Origin: JTS-AC122 sp050246015
GTDB lineage: Bacteria; Planctomycetota; Phycisphaerae; Phycisphaerales; UBA1924
NCBI GenBank assembly: GCA_050246015.1
Contig: JBFWWU010000037.1
Coordinates: forward strand, 1-7,647
DNA length: 7,647 bases
Direction of reading: 5' to 3'
Numbering within the stretch: position 1 is the first letter of the stretch; every line of letters starts with the position of its first letter. The position numbers and the translations under genes are program-made. Below are positions 1-5,905 of this stretch, piece by piece. The notes beneath the pieces were generated by a model that was not told the DNA's origin, made no database searches, and saw only the letters and a program-made list of their open reading frames with translations.

Positions 1-1175
1 GGGACCGCGGGCGAGAACCACTTCGTGTTGGACGGCGTGACCGGGCCGAAGACCGGGACGCCCGCGCCGAGGTACACCGTGTCGGCGAAGCGGGTGCGGT
101 CCACCGCGAGCGACACCGCGTGGCGCAGTTCCTCGCGCTGGATCCAGCCCGCGCGCGGATCGCCGGCGAATGCGCCCGGGGTCAGGTTGAACCAGAAGCT
201 GTCGGCGTCGTACGCGACCCCCAGATCGAGCAGCGTCACCCGTCCCGCCTCCGCCAGCCGTTTCAGCGGCGCGTAATCCTCCGGCCGCACCTCCGCCGTC
301 GTCAGGTCGAGGTCGCCCGATTCGAGGCGCAGCAGTTCCGCGTTCTGGTCCGGCACCACTTCGACGACGACGCGATCGAGGTAGGGGAGTTGGACGCCGG
401 CGGCATCCGTGCGGAAGTAGCGCGGGTTGCGGACCAGGATCGTGCGCTGGCCCGGGATGTAGCGTTCGATGACGAACGGGCCCAGGCCCGCGAGGTCGGC
501 CGGCGGGGTGTCGAGGTTCCAGGCCGTGGCGAAGGCGCCGCGGGCGAGGGCCGGTCCCAGCTTGTGTTCCGGGAGGATCGGCAGGTTGTCGAGCAGGCGC
601 AGGCCCGGGGCGAACGGTTCCGGGAAGCGAATTTCCACCGTGCGCGGGTCCCTGGCGGTGACGGCGAGCGGGCGGCCCGACACCGTGAGCGAGTCGCCGA
701 GGACGCTGCCCTGGCGGGCGTCGTAGACCGCCTTGAAGCTGAAGACGACGTCGGCGGCGGTGAACGGGTGGCCGTCCGAGAAGGTGACGTCCGGGCGGAG
801 GGTGACCGTGTAGGTGCGGCCGTCCGGGGAGGTCGTCCAGCGTTCGGCGAGCCAGGGTTCGACCTCCTGGGTGACGCGGTTGATGCGGGTGAGCTTGGCG
901 TTGGTGAGGAGGGAGATGAGGTCGGTCGGCCAGTCGCGCCGGGTGTAGCGGTTGAAGGTCTGGGGTTCGGTGCGGACGGAGACGACGAGCTGTCCGCCGC
1001 GCTGGGGGGCGGACGACGGTGTGACGGGGCTGGCGGTGGTGCCCGGGCTGGCGGATGGCTCTCCCTTATTAGAGGAGGGGACCTCGCGGCCGCACCCCTG
1101 GATGAGGGTCGCGGAGGTCGTCCCCGCGACAGCCAATGCCAGAAAGATCACAAGATGACGCAGTTGTCCGGCCAA
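1..1175 (-). CDS. Extracellular solute-binding lipoprotein, family 5 (peptide/nickel ABC transporter), C-terminus cut by window edge
   Basis: Periplasmic ligand-binding component of a peptide-type ABC importer, tethered to a membrane by lipid. There are 391 visible codons; family members usually have 500-600, so about the last third lies left of the window. Using the TTG start at 1175, residues 8-27 are hydrophobic and end in LIQG before Cys28, a lipobox. A Ser/Pro/Thr-rich linker (about 30-59) follows, then the SBP_bac_5 fold from GGQLVVSVRTEP. Family signatures are visible: FSDGHPFTAADVVFSFK (132-148), LPEHKL (201-206), GPFVIERYIPGQ (232-243), RNPRYF (250-255) and LRHAVSLAVDR (350-360). A GGTAGG seven bases upstream favours the TTG start; an in-frame GTG at 1151 would also keep a signal peptide. 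The true ligand cannot be read from sequence. No permease or ATPase genes are visible. Family call is firm; the start is moderately sure. Confidence 0.93.
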   Translation of the reverse strand, partial: MAGQLRHLVIFLALAVAGTTSATLIQGCGREVPSSNKGEPSASPGTTASPVTPSSAPQRGGQLVVSVRTEPQTFNRYTRRDWPTDLISLLTNAKLTRINRVTQEVEPWLAERWTTSPDGRTYTVTLRPDVTFSDGHPFTAADVVFSFKAVYDARQGSVLGDSLTVSGRPLAVTARDPRTVEIRFPEPFAPGLRLLDNLPILPEHKLGPALARGAFATAWNLDTPPADLAGLGPFVIERYIPGQRTILVRNPRYFRTDAAGVQLPYLDRVVVEVVPDQNAELLRLESGDLDLTTAEVRPEDYAPLKRLAEAGRVTLLDLGVAYDADSFWFNLTPGAFAGDPRAGWIQREELRHAVSLAVDRTRFADTVYLGAGVPVFGPVTPSNTKWFSPAV

Positions 1176-1204
1176 AAATTAGCCTACCGGCCAAAAAATT
1201 GGCC
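1170..1204. promoter_or_regulatory. Tandem operator-like palindromes GGCCAA-N-TTGGCC
   Basis: Positions 1189-1204 read GGCCAA-AAAA-TTGGCC, an exact inverted repeat with a 4-base spacer. Nineteen bases upstream, 1170-1184 is a weaker copy (GGCCAA-AAA-TTAGCC, one mismatch, spacer of 3) that overlaps the likely TTG start of the binding-protein gene. The placement at the start of the minus-strand gene fits an operator where a dimeric repressor would block transcription or translation initiation. The binding factor is unknown. As RNA, the exact copy could also form a 6-bp hairpin. Confidence 0.4.
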
Positions 1205-1242
1205 TGTCAGATTTCTGCGGAAAACCGGCAATCACGGGCATC

Positions 1243-1347
1243 TCACGCCAGGAAGACACCTGCTGAGTTGACTTCGGCCTGCGCTTCGGCCAAGTTTTTG
1301 GCCACCACCATCTGGGGCGTACGCCTGAACCACAGCCACAAGCGCAT
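1243..1347 (-). CDS. Possible 34-residue small protein (unrecognised)
   Basis: An ATG at 1347 opens a 34-codon frame beginning MRLWLWFRRTPQMVV and ending in TGA at 1245-1243. The N-terminus is Trp- and Arg-rich; the rest is an Ala/Glu-rich segment that could be a helix. By my count 27 of 34 codons end in G or C, high for this AT-richer stretch and in line with the local coding style, which is the main reason to list it. A GAG lies five bases before the ATG, a weak ribosome binding site. It sits 67 bp upstream of the binding-protein start on the same strand, so it could be an upstream ORF or leader, a decayed gene, or chance. I do not recognise the sequence. Confidence 0.27.
   Translation of the reverse strand: MRLWLWFRRTPQMVVAKNLAEAQAEVNSAGVFLA
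1288..1303. promoter_or_regulatory. Third operator-like palindrome GGCCAA-N4-TTGGCC
   Basis: This is an exact inverted repeat, GGCCAA-GTTT-TTGGCC, with the same arms and spacer length as the copy at 1189-1204, 99 bp away. Two exact copies and one degenerate copy of a 12-base symmetric motif within 135 bp are hard to explain by chance in this AT-richer stretch. The site also lies within a possible small minus-strand ORF, where it would encode A-K-N-L-A. A role as an operator is inference. Confidence 0.4.
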
Positions 1348-1447
1348 TCTAACTCATCTCTTTTCAACGGTTTAGTTGTCTGGATCCCGTTCGCTCGTCC
1401 GTGGCACCTGCCGTGCCCTTATATGGGCCAACCGGAGGACAGCTTCG

Positions 1448-1726
1448 ATGAACGAATCGCAGAACCCCATGGGTCCCGCCAACGAGCCACGTATCGGCCG
1501 CAGCGTCTCGCTCGATGACGCCGCCAGCCTGCTCGGCGTCTCGCGCCGGACCATCTACAACCGTATTCGAGAGGGGCGGCTGCAGACCATCCGCACGCTA
1601 GGCGGTTCCCAGCGGGTGCTGCTCGTGTCCATGCCCGAGGCCGGCGCGCAGTGGCGGCAGCCGAGCACCGGGGCGATGAGCGCGCGCGAGCTCGAGGCGC
1701 GGCGCCGCAGTTCGATGCAGTCGTAA
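1448..1726 (+). CDS. Small helix-turn-helix DNA-binding protein (HTH_17 / excisionase-like)
   Basis: A 92-residue protein. Residues 18-60 match the MerR/excisionase-type winged helix-turn-helix of small regulators: SVSLDDAASLLGVSRRTIYN, then RIREGRLQTIRTLGGSQRVLL, where the GVSRRTIYNRI segment is the recognition helix and the following strands form the wing. The N-terminal 17 residues and the Arg/Ser-rich C-terminal tail (66-92) look unstructured. The ATG at 1448 has a GGAGG (1434-1438) nine bases upstream; an in-frame TTG at 1376 lacks one, so I reject the longer form. The protease gene starts 32 bp after its stop on the same strand, so the two are probably co-transcribed. It may regulate this operon or the divergent binding-protein gene. 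No recombinase is nearby to support a true excisionase role. Confidence 0.85.
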   Translation: MNESQNPMGPANEPRIGRSVSLDDAASLLGVSRRTIYNRIREGRLQTIRTLGGSQRVLLVSMPEAGAQWRQPSTGAMSARELEARRRSSMQS

Positions 1727-1758
1727 CCGATCCGACGCCCATCGAGGGAGAACCCACC

Positions 1759-3642
1759 ATGTCCATCTCGTCACGTCGTCTCGTCCCGGCGGTGCTGCTG
1801 TTCGCCGGCAGTCTCGTGGCCCTGGCCGCGCCCGCGGCGGCGCAGCATCGCGCGCGGCTCAGCCGCGACCTGGACGCCCGGCTCGCCCGGGGGGCGGCGT
1901 CGATGGACGTCATCCTGCGCGGCACGCGCGAGGAGATCGACGCGCTCGCGAGGCGCCATGCCGTGCGGGTCAGACGATACCTCAAGGCCGGCGCCGTGTT
2001 GCGGCTGAATGCCGGGCAGCTCGAGGCGCTCAGCGGCGACCAGGCGGTGGACCGGATTTCCTCGGACGCGCCGGTGCGGGCGAGCGGCGACGTGACGCGG
2101 GAGACCATCGGGGCGGACCAGGTGTGGGCGGGCGCCGGGCTCGTGCGTCCGCTGTCGGGCGCCGGGGTCGGCGTGGCGGTCATCGACTCGGGGGTCGACC
2201 CGTCGCACCGCGCGCTGGCCGGCCGGGTGGTCGCGAGCGTGGACTTCACCGGCGGGGACGGCATCGACCGCTACGGGCACGGGACGCACGTGGCGTCGCT
2301 CATCGCCGGCGCGGCGGGGCGCACGGCGGACACCGCCGACTACCAGGGGATTGCGCCCGGGGCGCGCATCGTGAGCCTGCGGGTGCTCGACGAGGCGGGG
2401 GCCGGGCAGGCGAGCGACGTCATCGAGGCGATCGACTGGGCCATCGACAACCGGGCGCGGTACGGCATCCGGGTCATCAACCTGTCGCTCGGGGCGCCCG
2501 TGACGCAGTCCTGGCGCGACGATCCGCTCTGTGAAGCGGCCCAGCGCGCGGTGGACGCCGGCCTCATCGTCGTCGCCGCGGCGGGGAACTTCGGGATCAC
2601 GCCCGACGGGAAGCGGATTTTCGGGGGGATCACGGCGCCCGGGAACACGCCGTCGGTCATCACCGTCGGCGCGCTCGACACGCGCGGGACGTCCGTGCGG
2701 TCCGACGACACCATCGCGAAGTTCAGCTCGCGGGGGCCGACGCTCGTCGACCACGTGATCAAGCCCGATCTGGTGGCGCCCGGCCGGAACGTGGTGGCCG
2801 CGGAGGCCGCCGGGTCGACCCTGGCCGCCCGGTATCCCGAGCGGCACGTGGCCGGCGCCGGCGCCGAGGGCTACATGTCCCTGTCCGGCAGCAGCATGTC
2901 GGCCGGCGTCGTGTCCGGCACCGTGGCGCTCCTCCTGCAGGGCCGCCCCGCCCTTAGGCCGGCCGAAGTCCGGATCGCCCTGCAACTGACCAGCGAGTTC
3001 ATGCCGGCGGAAGGCCTGGTCGCTGCCGGCGCGGGGAGCACCAACGCACTGGCAGTCAACATGTTGGGTCGTCCTTACGAATTCGGCCCGGTGACTTTTA
3101 TCGCGGGCGAGCAGACTCGTCCGTCTGGCTTGGCCACGGATTCAATGGGTGGGGCGATCCGACGATTGCTATTGCCATCTCCCCGGACGCTGCAGGCCGG
3201 AACCCTGATGTCCTCGACAATCGTCTGGGGGAGCTCGAATGACACGATCGTCTGGGGGAGCGCAGCGTACCTCGACACAATCGTTTGGGGTAGCTCTTTT
3301 GAGACCATTGTATGGGGCAGTTCTGGAGCCACGGACACTATCGTTTGGGGAAGCGGCTCGCTAGACAAGCTCATTTGGGGTTCGGTCAATGCAGGGACCA
3401 TCGTGTGGGGGAGTCTGACCACCGGTGAGACCATCGTATGGGGCAGCACGAGGTCGGACACAATTGTCTGGGGCAGCAGGTCTAGTGACACAATCGTTTG
3501 GGGTAGTGATGGCAGTGACACCATCATATGGGGTAGTGCTGCGACGATCGTTTGGGGCAGCGGGTTAGTCCATGGAGACACGATCGTTTGGGGATCAGTC
3601 GACGGGGACACGATCGTATGGGGTAGTGGCGTCTTGGACTGA
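1759..3642 (+). CDS. Secreted S8 (subtilisin-like) serine protease with C-terminal TIVWGS repeat array
   Basis: A 627-residue exported endopeptidase. Residues 1-28 form a Sec signal peptide (basic start, hydrophobic core, cleavage likely after APAAA). Residues about 35-105 resemble an inhibitor-I9 propeptide that would chaperone and inhibit the enzyme until cleaved. The S8 domain spans about 133-412 with a full triad: Asp143 in VIDSGVD, His174 in GHGTHVAS, Ser379 in GSSMSAG (the family norm is GTSMA). Asn277 in AAAGN is the oxyanion residue, and INLSLG (240-245) is the usual core strand. A linker (about 415-485) leads to 14 TIVWGS-type repeats at 487-623. The ATG at 1759 has GAGGGAG eight bases upstream. 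Gene composition changes abruptly at about 3060, after the catalytic domain. The protease call is firm; the role of the tail is unknown. Confidence 0.95.
   Translation: MSISSRRLVPAVLLFAGSLVALAAPAAAQHRARLSRDLDARLARGAASMDVILRGTREEIDALARRHAVRVRRYLKAGAVLRLNAGQLEALSGDQAVDRISSDAPVRASGDVTRETIGADQVWAGAGLVRPLSGAGVGVAVIDSGVDPSHRALAGRVVASVDFTGGDGIDRYGHGTHVASLIAGAAGRTADTADYQGIAPGARIVSLRVLDEAGAGQASDVIEAIDWAIDNRARYGIRVINLSLGAPVTQSWRDDPLCEAAQRAVDAGLIVVAAAGNFGITPDGKRIFGGITAPGNTPSVITVGALDTRGTSVRSDDTIAKFSSRGPTLVDHVIKPDLVAPGRNVVAAEAAGSTLAARYPERHVAGAGAEGYMSLSGSSMSAGVVSGTVALLLQGRPALRPAEVRIALQLTSEFMPAEGLVAAGAGSTNALAVNMLGRPYEFGPVTFIAGEQTRPSGLATDSMGGAIRRLLLPSPRTLQAGTLMSSTIVWGSSNDTIVWGSAAYLDTIVWGSSFETIVWGSSGATDTIVWGSGSLDKLIWGSVNAGTIVWGSLTTGETIVWGSTRSDTIVWGSRSSDTIVWGSDGSDTIIWGSAATIVWGSGLVHGDTIVWGSVDGDTIVWGSGVLD
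3217..3627 (+). repeat. 14-copy TIVWGS coding repeat array
   Basis: Fourteen copies of [D/E/G/S]-T-I-V-W-G-S, with two variants (KLIWGS, sixth; TIIWGS, eleventh), fill the protease C-terminus. Trp-to-Trp distances by my count are 9, 11, 9, 11, 10, 10, 11, 10, 10, 10, 8, 12 and 10 residues, a mean of about 10. Linkers between units are short, polar and variable (for example TRSD, RSSD, DGSD). The regular hydrophobic TIVW followed by a Gly-Ser turn suggests a strand-turn repeat such as a beta-solenoid or a self-assembling sheet. The nucleotide copies use different synonymous codons, so they are not recent duplicates. Confidence 0.95.
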
Positions 3643-3676
3643 GGCCGTCGGCCCGATCCAGTCCTTGGAGGGAAAA

Positions 3677-3706
3677 ATGAGAAGCCTAATCGTCTGGGGC
3701 GAGTAG
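3677..3706 (+). CDS. Possible 9-codon leader peptide MRSLIVWGE
   Basis: An ATG at 3677, four bases after a strong GGAGGG (3667-3672), opens a nine-codon frame, MRSLIVWGE, ending in TAG at 3704-3706. It lies 34 bp after the protease stop and 39 bp before the HD-GYP start. It is in a different frame from the protease yet repeats the LIVWG core, and 12 bases (AATCGTCTGGGG) are identical to the first unit of the protease array. AGA and CTA codons, probably rare here, occur early. It could be a leader peptide controlling the HD-GYP gene, or simply a stray repeat copy that fell next to a Shine-Dalgarno-like sequence. Confidence 0.3.
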   Translation: MRSLIVWGE

Positions 3707-3741
3707 CCCGATAATGAGTGGGGCTGAAACCTGCTCAGCCC
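3697..3741 (+). promoter_or_regulatory. Overlapping hairpins before the HD-GYP start (attenuator-like)
   Basis: Three small stems compete. GGGC (3697-3700) can pair with GCCC (3706-3709). AGCCC (3705-3709) can pair instead with GGGCT (3721-3725). GGGCTGA (3721-3727) pairs perfectly with TCAGCCC (3735-3741) around a 7-base loop. The last stem ends four bases before the HD-GYP ATG, which has no clear Shine-Dalgarno, and no U-run follows it, so it is not an ordinary terminator. The arrangement, preceded by a short ORF, resembles translational attenuation. The 7-bp stem is clearly in the sequence; the regulatory reading is inference. Confidence 0.4.
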
Positions 3742-3745
3742 TCAA

Positions 3746-5686
3746 ATGGCCGACTTCCGACGTCTCCGCCCAACTGTCAGAGCATACGTCAGCGTCGTTG
3801 TGCTTCTTGGCGCAGCGACGCTCGGCCATTCTATTCACAGTCTCTTCGTCAGGCCGATCGGTTCTCAGTGGCTGATCTTGGCGGCCCTCACGCTCCTGAC
3901 CGGTTCTTTCACGGTCAAGGTCCCATCTGTCAACGCTCATATTTCGGTTTCTGAGACCTTCGTGTTTGCGTCAGTGCTCCTCTTTGGACCTGCCGCTGGC
4001 GCGGTAACGGTTCTTCTTGAGTGTCTCATCATCCTCTTCTGGATGAAGCCTCACGGAAGGCCGGCACACAGAGTCCTCTTTAACCTTGCGGCTCCGTCAG
4101 TCGCTATCTGGGTCTCGGGCCAGGCATTCTTTCTTCTGTCGGGGATAGAGCCTTACGCAACTCATTCGACGCCGCTCCCTGCGCTGTTCTTCCCGCTTGT
4201 GGCGTTTACGTGCCTCTACTTCCTACTCAACAGCGGCCTTGTCGCGGTCGTGGTAGGCCTTGAAAACAGGCAGTCGCCCCTCGTGATCTGGTGGGAGAAC
4301 TTCACCTGGTTGTCGGTCAACTACTTCAGCGGCGCGTCCGTCGCAGCATTGATCGTCACATATACAACAGAGTTCGATCTCAGTACTCTGGCGGTGATCG
4401 TTCCTTTGTTGGTCGTCTCGTATCTCACGTTTCGCACCGCCATGGGGCGAGTAGATGACACGAACCGGCATCTGACCGAGTTGAACCGCCTGTACTTGTC
4501 CACCATCGAAACGCTAGCGATGGCCATCGATGCGAAGGACCAGATCACTCACGGCCATATCCGCCGCGTTCAAACGTATGCGGTCGGGTTGGCAGCTAGA
4601 GTCGGCGTGTCGGACCAGAAGTTGATACGGGCTATCGAGGCGGCTGCGTTGCTGCACGACATGGGGAAGCTAGCGGTTCCTGAATACATTTTGAACAAGC
4701 CAGGCAAGTTGACCCCTGCCGAATTCGAGAAGATGAAGCTTCACGCTTCCGTGGGAGCCGATATTCTCTCTGCCATCGAATTTCCGTACCCAGTGGTTCC
4801 GATTGTAAGGCACCACCATGAGAATTGGGACGGTAGTGGATACCCAGCCGGACTGAAGGGCACAGATATTCCGATCGGCGCGCGAATTTTGTCGGTCGTC
4901 GACTGCTTTGATGCGCTGACGTCTGACAGACCGTACAGGCCTAGACTGTCCGACACTGAGGCGATCGCAATCCTATTGGAGCGTCGAGGGTCGATGTATG
5001 ACCCTCTCATCGTCGACACGTTCATTCGTGTTCATGCCGAGATATCAACACCCGCGGAGCCACTAACCGCAGGCGCCGCCCTTCGCGAAATAACCACCGC
5101 GGCGAGTCGCGCTCGGGACGGAGATCGCCACATGGCAGACACCCAGGCGGTCGAACGTGAGTTGGTCAGTCGGTCGGCGGCTCTGCAGGAACTCGCCAAA
5201 ATTCTGTCCGGCCCAACCACGGCCATGGAGGCAGCCGACGAGATCGCAGCGCAATTAGGCCAAGCAGTTCCTGCTTCGCTGGTTGTGTTCTTTACGTATG
5301 ACGACTCGACAGACCTTCTGGTGGCGGCTCAGGCGAGCGGAGACGGAGCGACGCTCGTTCGTGGCATGCGTATCCCACTAGGCCATCGATTGAGCGGATG
5401 GGTCGCTGCCAACAAGCAGACGATCGTGAACTCTGACGCGATGCTCGACTTGGGCGAAATAGCCAAGAGCGTTACGCCTAGGCTTAGGACCTGCTTGAGT
5501 ACTCCACTGTTGGTGCAAGGGCAGCTCTATGGAGTGCTCACTCTGTACTCTTCAGCCCAAGACGCATTCTCCGACGCGCATCGTGCGTTCGTCGAAAGCG
5601 CAGCTAAGGAACTCTCCCTCGGGATCGGAGCCAGGCCGAGATGGGGAAATAGATTCTCCAGTTCAAATGTTGCCAGACAGCCTTAG
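3746..5686 (+). CDS. Membrane-anchored HD-GYP cyclic-di-GMP phosphodiesterase with C-terminal GAF domain
   Basis: A 646-residue inner-membrane signalling enzyme predicted to hydrolyse cyclic di-GMP. Residues about 13-230 hold roughly seven or eight hydrophobic segments forming a MASE-like integral sensor (near 13-33, 41-58, 71-82, 84-100, 110-132, 146-171, 188-206, 213-230). The HD-GYP domain covers about 250-435: ITHGHIRRV (267-275), HD pair His304-Asp305 in LLHDMGKL, RHHHENWDGSGYP (355-367) with the GYP signature, and DALTSDRPYR (389-398). All metal-binding positions look intact, so it should be active. A GAF-type domain follows at about 475-625. No GGDEF or receiver domain is present. The ATG at 3746 is the first in-frame ATG after stops at 3704 and 3725, but it lacks a clear ribosome binding site. 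GC is well below that of flanking genes. The input signal is unknown. Confidence 0.93.
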   Translation: MADFRRLRPTVRAYVSVVVLLGAATLGHSIHSLFVRPIGSQWLILAALTLLTGSFTVKVPSVNAHISVSETFVFASVLLFGPAAGAVTVLLECLIILFWMKPHGRPAHRVLFNLAAPSVAIWVSGQAFFLLSGIEPYATHSTPLPALFFPLVAFTCLYFLLNSGLVAVVVGLENRQSPLVIWWENFTWLSVNYFSGASVAALIVTYTTEFDLSTLAVIVPLLVVSYLTFRTAMGRVDDTNRHLTELNRLYLSTIETLAMAIDAKDQITHGHIRRVQTYAVGLAARVGVSDQKLIRAIEAAALLHDMGKLAVPEYILNKPGKLTPAEFEKMKLHASVGADILSAIEFPYPVVPIVRHHHENWDGSGYPAGLKGTDIPIGARILSVVDCFDALTSDRPYRPRLSDTEAIAILLERRGSMYDPLIVDTFIRVHAEISTPAEPLTAGAALREITTAASRARDGDRHMADTQAVERELVSRSAALQELAKILSGPTTAMEAADEIAAQLGQAVPASLVVFFTYDDSTDLLVAAQASGDGATLVRGMRIPLGHRLSGWVAANKQTIVNSDAMLDLGEIAKSVTPRLRTCLSTPLLVQGQLYGVLTLYSSAQDAFSDAHRAFVESAAKELSLGIGARPRWGNRFSSSNVARQP

Positions 5687-5689
5687 CTG

Positions 5690-5905
5690 TGAATCGTACC
5701 GGGAATCTCGGAGAGCCGGTTTGTTGACTCAGGCCACGGCGGCCTGCTGATAGTAGCGCGCTTCGAATTCGGCCGGGGGCAGGTAGCCGATCGGCTCCAG
5801 CAATCGCCGGTGATTGAACCAGTCCACCCAGTCCAGCGTCGCGAACTCCAGGGCCTCCAGACTACGCCACGGTCCACGTCGGCGAATCACCTCCGTCTTG
5901 AACGT
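5690..5905 (-). mobile_element. IS3-family insertion sequence remnant (3' end only)
   Basis: About 215 bp survive: the last part of the transposase gene and the right end of the element. The plus-strand sequence from 5690 (TGAATCGTACCGGGAATCTC) has the TG-start and character of IS3-family terminal inverted repeats. It begins only three bases after the HD-GYP stop codon. The opposite end is lost: recognisable transposase coding stops at about 5905, where unrelated sequence begins. No matching left inverted repeat or target duplication can be identified, so the element is immobile on its own. Confidence 0.75.
5729..5905 (-). pseudogene. IS3-family transposase (OrfB), C-terminal fragment
   Basis: Reading from about 5905 to a TGA at 5731-5729 gives roughly 58 residues typical of the very C-terminus of IS3-family integrase-like transposases: FKTEVIRRRGPWRSLEALEF, then ATLDWVDWFNHRRLLEPIG, then YLPPAEFEARYYQQAAVA. 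The catalytic DDE core and the whole of OrfA are missing, and no start codon or ribosome binding site precedes it. The frame stays open a little further upstream, but those residues no longer resemble a transposase, marking a deletion or recombination junction. The intact C-terminal frame suggests a fairly recent loss. Family assignment is confident; the subgroup is not. Confidence 0.85.

Larger units (their letters stand above)
1176..1447. other. Divergent intergenic region
   Basis: This region separates the minus-strand binding-protein gene from the plus-strand HTH gene and should hold both promoters. It is more AT-rich than its neighbours. It contains the GGCCAA/TTGGCC palindromes listed separately, a possible 34-codon minus-strand ORF, a doubled CTTCGGCC at 1272-1279 and 1284-1291, and a small inverted repeat GGCAC/GTGCC (1403-1407, 1413-1417) just before TTATAT (1419-1424). 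TTATAT could be a -10 box for the HTH gene, but no convincing -35 sits at the right distance, so I do not call a promoter. A TAGAAT on the minus strand (1351-1346) is an equally weak -10 candidate. Confidence 0.6.

Noticed and set aside
120..1271. Long plus-strand open frame of 383 codons
   Set aside because: It lies opposite the binding-protein gene, is Arg/Gly/Ala-rich without domains, and is a by-product of high GC. The minus-strand reading has clear SBP_bac_5 motifs and a lipobox.
1179..1367. 62-codon minus-strand frame, Cys- and Trp-rich (CACGCG)
   Set aside because: The initial CACGCG hinted at a zinc-binding motif, but nothing after it fits. The neighbouring frame (1347-1243) has better third-position G/C bias.
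1376..1447. TTG at 1376 as a longer start for the HTH gene
   Set aside because: It has no ribosome binding site, and the added 24 residues are unlike the family; the ATG at 1448 has a well-spaced GGAGG.
1771..2985. Long minus-strand open frame opposite the protease
   Set aside because: Composition is Arg/Pro/His-rich, with no motifs. The plus strand carries an intact catalytic triad and a proper ribosome binding site.
3075..3611. Minus-strand frame with repeated LPQTIVS-like units
   Set aside because: It is the antisense shadow of the TIVWGS array. The periodicity comes from the sense repeats, and it has no ribosome binding site.
3217..3627. CRISPR-like regular repeats
   Set aside because: Repeats are short, coding, in frame with the protease and vary at synonymous positions; there are no constant-length spacers.
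3643..3745. Cyclic-di-GMP riboswitch before the HD-GYP gene
   Set aside because: A riboswitch would be attractive here, but the conserved core elements of the GEMM class are absent and the region is too short.
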